From Mesostigma viride (Eukaryota; Streptophyta; Mesostigmatophyceae; Mesostigmatales; Mesostigmataceae), in NCBI GenBank assembly GCA_009746045.1, contig RPFO01000079.1:4114271-4178270 (forward strand): a stretch of 64,000 nucleotides of DNA, read 5' to 3'. The notes below the pieces were generated by a model that saw only the letters and a program-made list of their open reading frames with translations, was not told where the DNA came from and ran no database searches. Positions 41,851 through 52,767 of this stretch are shown in pieces. The position numbers were made by a program, and so were the translations under genes. The first letter of the stretch is position 1. Each line of letters begins with the position of its first letter.

Positions 41851-41865
41851 TACACTCCTAAACCA

Positions 41866-42357
41866 TGTTTACCCTTATATGTTGGGTGTGTTGGGTGAAT
41901 GTTGGGTATGTGTGTTGCGGCGTGTGTGTTGTGTGTGTGTTGGGTGCATTCATAAAGGTGTGGGGGGTGTAGGGTGTGTGCAAAGTGTCTTGTGTGTTGA
42001 TGTTGGGTGTGGGGGGGGGGAGGTACATGTGTGTTGTGTGTGTGTCTTAGTAGGTGTGTTGTGTGTGTGACTTAGGTGTGTGTGTTGTTTGTGTTGGATA
42101 TGTGTTGTGTGTGTGTGTGTTGTGTGTGTAGGGTGTCTTGTGTGTTGGTGTCTTGTTTTTAGTAGGTGTTGGGTGTGTGTATGTCGGGTGCAAACATAGT
42201 GTGTGTGTGTGTGTGTTCGGTATGTGTGTTGGGTGTCTTTTGTGTGTGTTGTGTGTGTTGGGGCGTGTGTGTGTGCTCTGTGTATGTATGTTGTGTGTGT
42301 GTGTGTGTGTGTTGGGGCGTGTGCCTGTGTGTGTTGTGTGCATGTTAATTGTCATGT
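41866..42357 (+). repeat. GT-rich array, left part
   Basis: TGTGTGTTGGGTGTGT-type low-complexity DNA with recurring GGTGTCTTG, TAGTAGGTGTTGGG, GGGTGCAAACATAGTG and GTTAATTGTCATGT blocks, which also recur in the right part (45038-46490). ORFs here are artefacts. Confidence 0.9.
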
Positions 42358-45032
42358 TGTCAAGAATCCTGTCTTGAATATGCCCATTATGCTGACCGTG
42401 CAGAAATCTATAATACGGGCAACTGTATTCGAGCCCTAATTAACAAATAGATATGCTCGGATAGTAGTACCTAAGTGGGATTTGTCCTACGTGAACGGAC
42501 ACTATGACTATGTGCCAAGTTGTACAATGGCACTAGGACCATTGGTCACTATCTTCACCAGATTATAGTATTGTGTCATGTGCATGTCATACCATGCCGT
42601 ACCGAGTCATGCATGCGCATGCACCATGTTCCAACATACCAGCTGTCGTTATCGACCCATTGTCGGCCCATGCGCATACCAGGGCCGCCGCCACCACTCA
42701 CCTACCATAATTACCAATGTTCACGCTACCTTGAGGTAGCCATGGAAAGCCACACCATATGGACGTAATAAATAATTTTCCTGGCTCCTGACGCTTAAGT
42801 TGGCAATGATTCACCACCTACAAATTATTAATTTAAGTCCCCATAATAATAACCCCATGCCCTTTAACATGGCATCGGAGGTCCGGGGCAAGATCTTTCA
42901 ACGGAATTAACCAACCTCTAAGCGGCAGCTCACATTTTATTGAGCGCCTTGATCATAGTTTATATTTTCATATACGGAGCAGCTTGGTCGAATTCTTGTA
43001 CTTGATACGACCATGATTATGGCGCAGATGCTACCGTGAAATTCAAGGCTTTCAATCGACTTACTTCAATGTGTGGTAACACCAAATATTCGGGGTGACA
43101 CCTACCGTCGCTAAAATCCGTCAAGAATTTCCCAAGCTCCGGTGCGCAGGCCAGATCTACGCTTTTATACTTATATATGCCCGAAACTGATCAAACGCCA
43201 ACATTTCGGTGATGGGGACGTCGGCACTGAAGCCTGGCACTCAAAAGGTGCCGGCTCTGGTTCCAGGCAGCGCCAGTGATTTTTTACCTGGCAGCACATT
43301 TTTGGCCGAGTGCAGTGCGTTCAATCGGCGCGGGGTCACTGACGGGCTCCCACTGAGCCGCGCGAGCTGTGAGCATCGACGAGAAATCGGCGGAGCTGTT
43401 TACCTCAAGAATTTTTCATGAGAACCGGTCTTTCTTTTGTACCGGCACCATTTCGCGTGGCATCAACATTCTTTTGGGCGCATTCTTTTAAACCGGAATT
43501 CTTTTTAAACGGTCATCACTTCAAGAGCCCAGAGCCTGCCATGCTCCAAGTTTCCAAGAAAAAGGGAACATTCCCTGGGTCCTGCTCTCAAGGCCAGCCT
43601 GCTGACACAGCTGCACACCACACTAAGGAGGGTGCTCACTAACCCCCACGTTGTTTTCAGCACTAGTTGCAGTTTTATAATTCAGTCACATTTAACTAGT
43701 TGCAGGCACCACTAGCAGCAGTAACAGCTAGTTGCATTATCACGTGCCAGCACTAGACACCCACTAGCAACCAGTTGCCCCATACTGTAATGTAGGCAGC
43801 AGTAACAGCACAGTCCCATCAGCACCATCACACTGGCATCAACAAGCACAGCAGGCAACACCAGCAGGAACAGAGTACACTGCATAGTCCATGCAGGCAG
43901 CTACCCACACTTGCCTAGCCAGCAAGGAGAAGTAGTAGCACCCAGCAGCACATGCATGACTCTCCACCACAGGCGTAGAGTAGATAGTAGCTGCAGTCAG
44001 CTGCACGCACTTGTCTAGCTAGCAAGTAGCAGTCCAGCAACCAGCTCTACATCCTCACGTCACAGTTCACCTTGTAGTAGTTGCAGTAAGTTGCACCAAA
44101 CCCTGTTGGCAAACAAGTCAAAGTAGCACTACCAGCACCACACAAGACACTGTACCCACACACAGCATAGATCGTGTGTGCACACACAACAGCTGACGTC
44201 ACCGGTTTACCAGCAGCTACCAGTACCCAACGTTTCCAGCTGCAACCCTGGCATCAACCAGTACCGGCTACAGTCTGCATCCAGACTCAACACTGAGCAA
44301 CCAGTCCTTACAGTTTAAGAGCCTGTTTCCAGTTTGGCTCCACCCTCGTGTGGCGCACTCCATGTGACAATATGGGGCTACACAACCTTGCCCTCATTTT
44401 TCTTGCTGTTTTATATCAAGACCAGGGTGTCGTGTAAGGAGGGAATCCACTTAGGTACCCGACTACCCTCGCCCAGGATCTAGCATTTGTATTTATAGAC
44501 AGCATCATGTGCAAGGAGGGTGTCAAGAATCCTGTCTTGAATATGCCCATTATGCTGACCGTGCAGAAATCTATAATACGGGCAACTGTATTCGAGCCCT
44601 AATTAACAAATAGATATGCTCGGATAGTAGTACCTAAGTGGGATTTGTCCTACGTGAACGGACACTATGACTATGTGCCAAGTTGTACAATGGCACTAGG
44701 ACCATTGGTCACTATCTTCACCAGATTATAGTATTGTGTCATGTGCATGTCATACCATGCCGTACCGAGTCATGCATGCGCATGCACCATGTTCCAACAT
44801 ACCAGCTGTCGTTATCGACCCATTGTCGGCCCATGCGCATACCAGGGCCGCCGCCACCACTCACCTACCATAATTACCAATGTTCACGCTACCTTGAGGT
44901 AGCCATGGAAAGCCACACCATATGGACGTAATAAATAATTTTCCTGGCTCCTGACGCTTAAGTTGGCAATGATTCACCACCTACAAATTATTAATTTAAG
45001 TCCCCATAATAATAACCCCATGCCCTTTAACA
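42358..45032 (+). mobile_element. Coding-free LTR retrotransposon (non-autonomous)
   Basis: LTRs 42358-42869 and 44521-45032 (512 bp each, apparently identical, TGTCAAG...TTTAACA). Target duplication CATGT (42353-42357 and 45033-45037). Primer-binding-like TGGCATCGGAGGTCCGGG starts at 42870, and a purine tract GCAAGGAGGG precedes the 3' LTR. The 1651-bp interior has no gag or pol ORF, only small unrelated ORFs. Its last 170 nt share a GACA-loop hairpin and CGTGTAAGG, GTACCCG and CCCTC motifs with the gag-only element, so both may be mobilised by the same autonomous partner. Confidence 0.93.
44350..44382 (+). ncRNA. Hairpin with GACA loop near the 3' LTR of the coding-free element
   Basis: GTGGCGCA, stem CTCCATGT/ATATGGGG, loop GACA, then CTACA. 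The stem bases differ from the copy at 16391-16423 but pairing is kept. Confidence 0.55.
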
Positions 45033-45037
45033 CATGT

Positions 45038-46490
45038 ATTGGTGTTGAGTGTGTGGGGGGGGATGGACGTGTGTGTTGTGTGTGACTTAGGTGTGTTATG
45101 TGTGTGTTGTGTGTGACTTAAGTGTCTTTTGTGTGTGTTGTGTGTGTTGGATGTGTGGTGTGGGTGTGTGGGTGTGGGTGTGTGGGTGTGGGGGGGGGGG
45201 TGCCAAGTGTCTTGTGTGTTGGTATTGGGTGTGTGTGGGGGGGGTGTACGTGTGTGTTGTGTGTGACTTAGGTGTGTTTTGTGTGTGTTGTGTGTGATTG
45301 ACCTAGGTGTGTGTTGCGTGTGTGTGTATGTGTTGTGTGGTGTGTTGTTTGCATGTTAATTGTCATGTGTTGGTGTTGTGTGGGGGGGGGATGTACGTGT
45401 ACGTGTGTTGTGTGTTGGTGTCTTATTTTTAGGTGTTGGTGTGTGTGTCGTGGGTGCAAACATTGTGTGTGTGTGTGTTAAGTGTGTGTTGGGTGTCTTG
45501 TGTCTTGGTGTCTTATTTTTAGGTGTTGGTGTGTGTGTCGTGGGTGCAAACATTGTGTGTGTGTGTGTGTGTGTGTGTTGGGTGTGTGTTGGGTGTCTTG
45601 TGTGTTGGTGTCTTGTTTTTAGTAGGTGTTGTGTGTGCGTGTTTTCGGTATGTGTGTTGGGTGTCTTGTGTGTGTGTGGTGTGTGTTTGGGTGTTGTTGT
45701 GTGTGCAGTGTTGGGGAATGTGTGTGTGTGTTGGGGCATGTGTGTGTGTGTTGGGGCATGTGTGTCAGTGTGTGTGTTGTGGCATGTTAATTGTCATGTG
45801 TTGGTGTTGTGTGTGTGGGGGGGGATGTACGTGTGTGTTGTGTGTTACTTAGGTGTGTTCTGTGTGTGTTGCGTGTGTGTGATTGTGTGTCTTGGGTGTG
45901 TGTTGGGTGTCTTGTGTGTTGGTGTCTTGTTTTTAGTAGGTGTTGGGTGTGGGTGTACGTTGGGTGCAAACATAGTGTGTGTGTGTGTGTGTGTGTCGGG
46001 TATGTGTGTTGTGTGTCTTTTGTGTGTGTTGTGTGTGTTGGGGCGTGTGTGTGTGTGTGTGTTGTGTGCATGTCAACTTTCTTGTGTTGCATGGTGTTGT
46101 GTGTGTGTGGGGGGGGGGGGTACATGTGTGTTGTGTGTGACTTAGGTGTGTTCTGTGTGTGTGGTGTGTGTTTGGGTGTTGTTGTGTGTGCAGTGTTGGG
46201 GAATGTGTGTGTGTGTGTTGGGGCATGTGTGTGTGTGTTGGGGCATGTGTGTCAGTGTGTGTGTTGTGGCATGTTAATTGTCATGTGTTGGTGTTGTGTG
46301 TGTGTGGGGGGGGATGTACGTGTGTGTTGTGTGTTACTTAGGTGTGTTCTGTGTGTGTTGCATGGGTGTGTGTGTGTTGGGTGTGTGTTGGCTGTCTTGT
46401 GTGTTGGTGTCTTGTTTTTAGGTGTTGGTGTGTGTCTTGGGTGCAAACATAGCGTGTGTGTGTTGGGTGTGTTGTTCGTGTGTGTATGAA
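45038..46490 (+). repeat. GT-rich array, right part
   Basis: Continuation of the array at 41866 after the LTR element. Longer blocks of about 300-450 bp repeat, each with GGTGTCTTGTTTTTAG, GGGTGCAAACAT, GGGGCATGTGTGTCAG and ATGTTAATTGTCATGTG. ORFs of up to 261 aa here are Cys/Val artefacts. Confidence 0.9.
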
Positions 46491-46609
46491 AATGTAGAAA
46501 ATTGTTATGTTTGACGATAGTCATAGTGTACTACTAAAAACTTGTACATACATATGCTGGAATGATTTTCTTTTTACTGTTCCATTCACTATTGCTTATT
46601 TCTTCAAAC

Positions 46610-47822
46610 ATGTACATGCACGCAAGGGGCGGCTGCACACACACGTACACACACCGAGCACGCAAGGAGCGACTGCACTCACATGTACACACACCATGCA
46701 CGCAAGGGCCGGCTGCACACACACGTACATACACCATGCACGCAAGGGGCCGGCTGCACTCACGTGTACATACACCATGCACGCAAGGGGCGAGTGCGCA
46801 CACACGTACATCCACCGCGCACGCAAGGGGCGAGTGCACACACACGTACATACACCGCGTACGCAAGGGCCGGCTGCACTCACATGTACATACACCGCGC
46901 ACGCAAGGGGCGGCTGCACACACACGTACACACACCATGCACGCAAGGGGCGGCTGCACACACACGTACATCCACCGCGCACGCAAGGGCCGGCTGCACT
47001 CACTATACATACACCATGCACGCAAGGGGCAACTGCATACACATGTACATCCACCGCGCACGCAAGGGGCGGCTGCACACACACGTACACACACCATGCA
47101 CGCAAGGGCCGGCATGCACACACACGTACACACACCATGCGCGCAAGGAGCGGCTGCACTCACACGTACATCCACCGCGCACGCAAGGGGCGGCTGCACA
47201 CACACGTACACACACCGCGCACGCAAGGGGCGGCTGCACACACACGTACATCCACCGCGCACGCAAGGGACGGCTGCACTCACATGTACATGCACCATGC
47301 ACGCAAGGGGCGGCTGCACACACACGTACATCCACCGCGCACGCAAGGAGCGACTGCACACACACGTACATCCACCGCGCACGCAAGGAGCGGCTGCACT
47401 CACATGTACATACACCGCGCATGCAAGGGGCGGCTGCACACACACGTACATCCACCGCGCACGCAAGGGACGGCATGCACACACACGTACATCCACCGCG
47501 CACGCAAGGAGCGACTGCACGCACACTTACACACACACCGCGCACGCAAGGGGCGACTGCACACACACGTACATCCACCATGCACGCAAGGAGCGGCTGC
47601 ACTCACATGTACATACACCGCGCATGCAAGGGGCGGCTGCACACACACGTACACCCACCATGCACGCAAGGGCCGGCTGCACACACACGTACATCCACCG
47701 CGCATGCAAGGGGCGGCTGCACACACACGTACACACACCATGCACGTACGCAAGGGCCGGCTGCACTCACATGTACATACACCATGCACGCAAGGGGCCG
47801 GCTGAACTCACATGTACATACA
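46610..47822 (+). repeat. 40-bp minisatellite, left part
   Basis: About 30 units such as CATGCACGCAAGGGGCGGCT then GCACACACACGTACATACAC. Variants alternate GGCCGGC, GGGGCG and GGAGCG, and CGCGC versus CATGC. ORFs in all frames are artefacts. It is interrupted at 47823 by the Copia-type element and resumes at 56791. Confidence 0.95.
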
Positions 47823-48468
47823 TTTAGATGAACGCGGATCAGTGAGTTTCTGGTCTTCCCAAGATGTGATGAATGGAGCCATGGTTTCAACCAGCGGCTT
47901 TTAACCTTTACCACAGTTGCCTCACTACCCTGTGGTCACTAGCCTGAGGCGGCAGCACCCACGGACGGTGTTGGGAAAAGACGCTTGGCCACTGCTGTGT
48001 CCGAGCCTTTCTAGGTCTCACCATTGCTGCCAGGCCTTGCACGCCTTGGCAGGTCCGCCACTGTCAATTTCCTTGGTTGCATCAATCCAGGACGTCTGTC
48101 CTTCCATGAATGACAGTAACGCTCTGGATTTATCCGTCATGACAAGTACCCATCCATCCCAGGCCAGTGCAGGACTGCCAGTCCTGAAGTCCTGTGACAT
48201 TCTTGGTACCATCAACCAATATTGACCACAGTACCTCCTAGTGACAGTCGGTCCTGTGACACGTAACGTGTGATGGTTCACCCAACACTGCCACGTGCCC
48301 TGTCCCTCACGTGTCCTTAGTCCTGGTACTGCTGTAGCGTCCGGCGGCATTACTTCGGGACTTGATAACTCTCAAGTTCCTTGTCCAAATGAGGCGTTTA
48401 GCACGGCGTTGGAAAGGCCACTTCAAGTATGATATGCTTAGCATATTGCATCACCAATATGCTAACTC
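47823..48468 (-). repeat. 3' LTR of Copia-type element 1
   Basis: 646 bp, differing from 56147-56790 by a small indel near 48170 (CCAGTGCAGG versus CCTGCAGG). Near-identity suggests a fairly young insertion despite the coding damage. Confidence 0.92.
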
Positions 48469-49429
48469 CAACCCTTTCTTGTTTTGGAGCTGCAAGCTTC
48501 ACACTATGACCAACCCATTCCTTGCTGCCTTGTGAAATGGACATCTGGTTACCCTGGACTTATAATAAGCCTCATGAGCACCCCTTTTGCCACCTTAATG
48601 GTATCCTTCTTAGGGATCTATGGTTCAACCCTGCCATCTGATCATTAACTTGACCTGCAGGTCATCCCAACCCTTTCTTTTGCAACTGTACCTTGGCTTG
48701 GGCTTAAAGGAGGATATTGAATATTCCTTAGGCAACATATCCTGGATATCTGAATGAGAGGCCCTGACTACAGGAAACGTATTACAGTGAGTTCCTGGTC
48801 TTCCCAGTTATCACTGGCGCCCGTTTCATGGCGCCCGCCCCGAGCGTTCCAGGCATCATCCATCCAAATGTTCACCAATGGAAACCACTTCAACACCACT
48901 GTGCCACTGCTTGATGGGGAGCCCATGTCATCACTGGGTGTTAAAGCCCAGGAGTCATACATACCAGGCTGTGGCTCAACTAGGGAATCGAACCCTACCC
49001 CAGAACCCCAGGTTAAACTTAACCTGGTCACATGACAGACAACAAGAGAGATTGGCATACAACATGATTATGGTTTATTATAGAATATCCACCAAAACCA
49101 ATGTTGAGTGTTCCCAGTGGACCAGCCTGCACCAGCAAGGCCCAACTGTCAGGTTACAACACCATAATATCCAAGGTTGTCACTTATTCACAGCTAAAGA
49201 AAACTAAACAAGAGAGATATATACAAACAACCTGGAAGAACTCTCAACATGGCCTGCCCTGTCATGGCCTAACTGCCCGAGGCCAAAGGCATCCCACTGT
49301 GCTAATCCTTTACAGGAAGAGCTTGCTCCTGTTGAGCCTTCTACCTGCTTGGTGACAGGTAGGCTACCTGTTGCCCTCCCCCCTGGGGACAACAGCACTG
49401 GTCAGCCACCAACTGGCAAAGGCTGGACT
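48469..49429 (-). other. Non-coding 3' region of Copia-type element 1
   Basis: About 960 bp between the RNase H stop and the 3' LTR. No convincing ORF. A weak purine tract (ACAAGAAAGGG on the minus strand) abuts the LTR. Confidence 0.6.
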
Positions 49430-50539
49430 TCAAGTCCCACCAGAAAAGGGGTCCATGAGCCCTTTGAGCACAGGGTATTGTAGCTCAGCCTTGCTCTCCA
49501 GCTTGGTGAGGGCGTCTGCTGGGTTGTCAACACCAGGCACATGTTCAAGATGAGCAAGGTAAGACATCTCCTTCAGCAACAAATAATCCAGATCCCTGCT
49601 CCTGGCGAGCTGTCTGTGCACAAACTGCACCATGCCCATGCTGTCTGTCTTGACCAGTGTATGCAGCTGCAAGCTACAGGAAGCTACCTGACAGAGCTGG
49701 TAGAATAACTCCCTGAGGTAAAGAGCAGTGTGTAGCCCCTCACATATTGCCCTGCACTCAGCAATGTCGCTGCTGGGCGTCACCCTGTTCTGTAACCTAC
49801 TGTACCAGCTGACCAGAGAAGTGTGCTCCTGTTGTAGTGTAATGAGTGCTGCTGCCCTGCCCCTGACATCCGTCACCTTCCTGCTGTCCATGGAACTGTC
49901 CACAAAAAGCACCATGTTGAGTGGTTTGTACAAGTCCACAGCTGCCAGTATGAGTGGAGGTGAGCTCCTGACAGACTCAACCACCTGCTCTGCCCCTACC
50001 TCAACCAGCTGAGCATCTGTGAGCCTACTCAGCACCAACAAATCTGGGGCACAAATGCTAGCTAGCCAAGCCAACATTCCCCTGATTGTGGCACACCTGG
50101 CCTGGGTAATGGGCTGCTGGAGGGCATCAATGATCTGCTGAGGATAGTTGTTGCCACCCTCCATCTTGATAAACCAAGTACCTGCCCTCTTGATCAGCGT
50201 GGCCTGCATTCCACAAAACACCATGGGCTCATCCTGCTTCATGTGCTGGACCTTTCCTAACTCAAACCTCTTCTGGATCTTGGACAGTACTGAATCCACC
50301 CACTCAGGAGGCCCTAGAAGGTGCAGGTCATCTCCATGCAGAGATGCAAACACAGGCAACCCTTCATGAGTACTCTGGAACAAGCAAGGATCAACTGGAG
50401 ACACAGTAAAGCCACAGTGAGTTTTCAGAAACTTTTCCAGGCTCTTTCTCCAGATGATAGGGCTGGACCTGAGACCCTCCAAACCCTTGAGTATTCTGAG
50501 ATATTTTGACTTGATCTCTGCTCTCCACACCTTGGGCAC
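49430..50539 (-). CDS. Reverse transcriptase C-terminal part and RNase H
   Basis: 369 aa. RT part: RILKGLEGLRSSPIIWRKSL, DPCLFQSTHEGLPVFASLHGDDLHLLG, where HGDD replaces the usual YVDD, and MVFCGMQATL. RNase H follows: MVLFVDSSMD, SDIAECRAICEG, LVKTDSMGMVQFV and VDNPADALTKLES, giving the expected Asp, Glu, Asp, Asp. It would copy element RNA and remove the RNA strand. A second, truncated copy of the RT part sits at 50591-51354 because of the tandem duplication, which separates this part from the RT N-terminus. Confidence 0.85.
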   Translation of the reverse strand: MPKVWRAEIKSKYLRILKGLEGLRSSPIIWRKSLEKFLKTHCGFTVSPVDPCLFQSTHEGLPVFASLHGDDLHLLGPPEWVDSVLSKIQKRFELGKVQHMKQDEPMVFCGMQATLIKRAGTWFIKMEGGNNYPQQIIDALQQPITQARCATIRGMLAWLASICAPDLLVLSRLTDAQLVEVGAEQVVESVRSSPPLILAAVDLYKPLNMVLFVDSSMDSRKVTDVRGRAAALITLQQEHTSLVSWYSRLQNRVTPSSDIAECRAICEGLHTALYLRELFYQLCQVASCSLQLHTLVKTDSMGMVQFVHRQLARSRDLDYLLLKEMSYLAHLEHVPGVDNPADALTKLESKAELQYPVLKGLMDPFSGGT

Positions 50540-51354
50540 TGTTACAAAGAAGGGAGGGTATCACTGCCCTGCACTCAGGCACCTGCACACCCTGTTCTGT
50601 AACCTACTGTACCAGCTGACCAGAGAAGTGTGCTCCTGTGTAGTGTAATGAGTGCTGCTGCCCTTCCGTCACCTTCCTGCTGTCCATGGAACTGTCCACA
50701 AAAAGCACCATGTTGAGTGGTTTGTACAAGTCCACAGCTGCCAGTATGAGTGGAGGTGAGCTCCTGACAGACTCAACCACCTGCTCTGCCCCTACCTCAA
50801 CCAGCTGAGCATCTGTGAGCCTACTCAGCACCAACAAATCTGGGGCACAAATGCTAGCTAGCCAAGCCAACATTCCCCTGATTGTGGCACACCTGGCCTG
50901 GGTAATGGGCTGCTGGAGGGCATCAATGATCTGCTGAGGATAGTTGTTGCCACCCTCCATCTTGATAAACCAAGTACCTGCCCTCTTGATCAGCGTGGCC
51001 TGCATTCCACAAAACACCATGGGCTCATCCTGCTTCATGTGCTGGACCTTTCCTAACTCAAACCTCTTCTGGATCTTGGACAGTACTGAATCCACCCACT
51101 CAGGAGGCCCTAAAGGTGCAGGTCATCTCCATGCAGAGATGCAAACACAGGCAACCCTTCATGAGTACTCTGGAACAAGCAAGGATCAACTGGAGACACA
51201 GTAAAGCCACAGTGAGTTTTCAGAAACTTTTCCAGGCTCTTTCTCCAGATGATAGGGCTGGACCTGAGACCCTCCAAACCCTTGAGTATTCTGAGATATT
51301 TTGACTTGATCTCTGCTCTCCACACCTTGGGCACTGTTACAAAGAAGGGAGGGA
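49783..51354 (-). repeat. 0.8-kb tandem duplication inside RT
   Basis: 49783-50563 is repeated at 50591-51354 with small indels (for example CTAGAAGGTGCAGG versus CTAAAGGTGCAGG, and loss of a piece near 50664). Both copies include the HGDD motif. Confidence 0.9.
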
Positions 51355-52767
51355 TATCACGCCACGTCTCCTTGGCCTGCTCCACATCACCTTAAGAAAA
51401 GCCCTCTTGAAATCAATCAGCACAGAGCTGTACGCAATGCCCTTGACCAGGAAAGACAGATATATACACAGAACAATCCTCCAGGTATCATGCAGCATCC
51501 CAGGCGTATACAACTCCTCATCTGTCAGCTCCCCCGTGCCATGGTACTCAGTCACAACTGGCCTCACATGTGGCACCTGCACACCGTCTATCTCCTTCAG
51601 CTTGAGCACAAACAAGAGCCTTAGCAACTGATGCTCCCTGGGCAACTCATCCACAGGCTCAGCACAGTTAGACACTATCCAGTCATGCCCACTGGAGACA
51701 AACCCTAGAATCCATGCCTTAGCCATCTTGGGGCTTTGCATCAACTCTACCAACTGGTGCCAGGAAATAGGACTGTGACCAGCAATCTGGTACTTGTGCA
51801 CCCCCAAGTCCCGTGGATCTAGGGTGGTTGGGATGATCAACAAGTCCTCAGCAATGGGCTCCTTGCCTTCAGGCCCCACACTCTGCTGCCCCTTCACAGC
51901 CTTGACTGCCACAGCTAGACCCTTGGAGTAGTGATATCTCTGGAGGGGCAAACTGCCATGACCTTCTAGTGCAAGCTCATCTGCTGACAGAGTCACTCCT
52001 GGCATGCACAAGAAATTCTGGCCCAAAATGGCAGGCCCCTGGTACCCTTCCACCACACAGAACGCAGTGGGGACACCCAGGATAGGCACAGTCACTTCCC
52101 CTAGGATCTTCATTGTTACAGTGCCCGTAAAGTCACTCACTGCCCTGCAGCCAGCCTTATTCACCTTCAGGCCCTGAGCATCCTCCACCCTGATGATAGA
52201 CACCTCTGAGTTAGTATCCACTTCTAGGGTAGCAGCCCAGCAAGAACCCCATTCAGTCAACTTAGATACCTTGGGATCCTTGTGCTTGTTGAACATGAGC
52301 GACCGGACAATGTCTGCCATGAGTGGCCTCTTGGACCCTGGTGCAGGCCCAGCCCCCGTTGGCTCCACCACAGGTGATGCAGTTGCCTCCTGCACCTCAT
52401 CATCATCAGAGGGATAGCCACCTCCCACGTCAGTGACAGGCACATCAACTACCTGGTCCTTAACCTGGCCCTCCAGCCAACACTGGGGTCCAGGCCCGTC
52501 TGCAGGCCAGATTGCATGTGGCTTGCGTTCCTTGACGTTGGCCCAGCTCAACCTGTAAACATGCCTGGGATTACTCTCCAAGGCCACAAGGCAGGAACGA
52601 TTGGCATCTTCCACACAGGTCACCACCCCGTTCTGCCACTTGCCCCTCTTGCCCTGCATTGATGGCTCCTTCCACATTCTGACCTTCAGCCCCACCTGAG
52701 GCCTCAGCACATTCCAGCCCCTATCCTTGCGTCTCAACTGAGCAAACACCCTGTCTGCTTTCCTCAA
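51337..52767 (-). CDS. Integrase C-terminus, protease-like domain and RT N-terminus
   Basis: 476 residues; the frame starts at a TTG that overlaps the integrase stop, so it is probably a shifted continuation. Residues 1-95: VGLKVRMWKEPSMQGKRGKW and VYRLSWANVKERKP, an integrase C-terminal-like module. Residues 115-150: acidic and Pro-rich linker. Residues 175-255: a retropepsin-like segment, LEVDTNSEVSIIRVEDA (Asp-Thr-Asn where Asp-Thr-Gly is usual) and AILGQNFL (usual ILGxDFL). Residues 365-461: RT N-terminus, with RPVVTEYHGTG and LIDFKRAFL. After that the frame shifts (GDVEQAKETWRDIPPF continues in another frame near 51385). The protease therefore lies between integrase and RT, unlike standard Copia. 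Confidence 0.75.
   Translation of the reverse strand: MRKADRVFAQLRRKDRGWNVLRPQVGLKVRMWKEPSMQGKRGKWQNGVVTCVEDANRSCLVALESNPRHVYRLSWANVKERKPHAIWPADGPGPQCWLEGQVKDQVVDVPVTDVGGGYPSDDDEVQEATASPVVEPTGAGPAPGSKRPLMADIVRSLMFNKHKDPKVSKLTEWGSCWAATLEVDTNSEVSIIRVEDAQGLKVNKAGCRAVSDFTGTVTMKILGEVTVPILGVPTAFCVVEGYQGPAILGQNFLCMPGVTLSADELALEGHGSLPLQRYHYSKGLAVAVKAVKGQQSVGPEGKEPIAEDLLIIPTTLDPRDLGVHKYQIAGHSPISWHQLVELMQSPKMAKAWILGFVSSGHDWIVSNCAEPVDELPREHQLLRLLFVLKLKEIDGVQVPHVRPVVTEYHGTGELTDEELYTPGMLHDTWRIVLCIYLSFLVKGIAYSSVLIDFKRAFLKVMWSRPRRRGVISLPSL

Noticed and set aside
41829-41865. True telomere
   Set aside because: Only two to three imperfect CCCTAAA units, with many kilobases of DNA on each side.
42138-42439. 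Cys/Val ORFs overlapping the left LTR boundary at 42358
   Set aside because: They are mixtures of GT-array and LTR sequence.
42870-43200. Ribosomal RNA-like segment after the left LTR
   Set aside because: A few words (GGTCGAATTCTTG, CCGTCAAGAATTTC) look rRNA-like, but no extended match or structure could be supported by eye.
45360-46489. Cys/Val-rich ORFs of 230-261 aa
   Set aside because: GT-rich low-complexity DNA read in frame; overlapping ORFs in several frames have the same character.
46507-47831. Thr/His-rich ORFs of 380-432 aa and Cys/Val-rich reverse ORFs
   Set aside because: All come from the 40-bp minisatellite, whose unit lacks stops in several frames.
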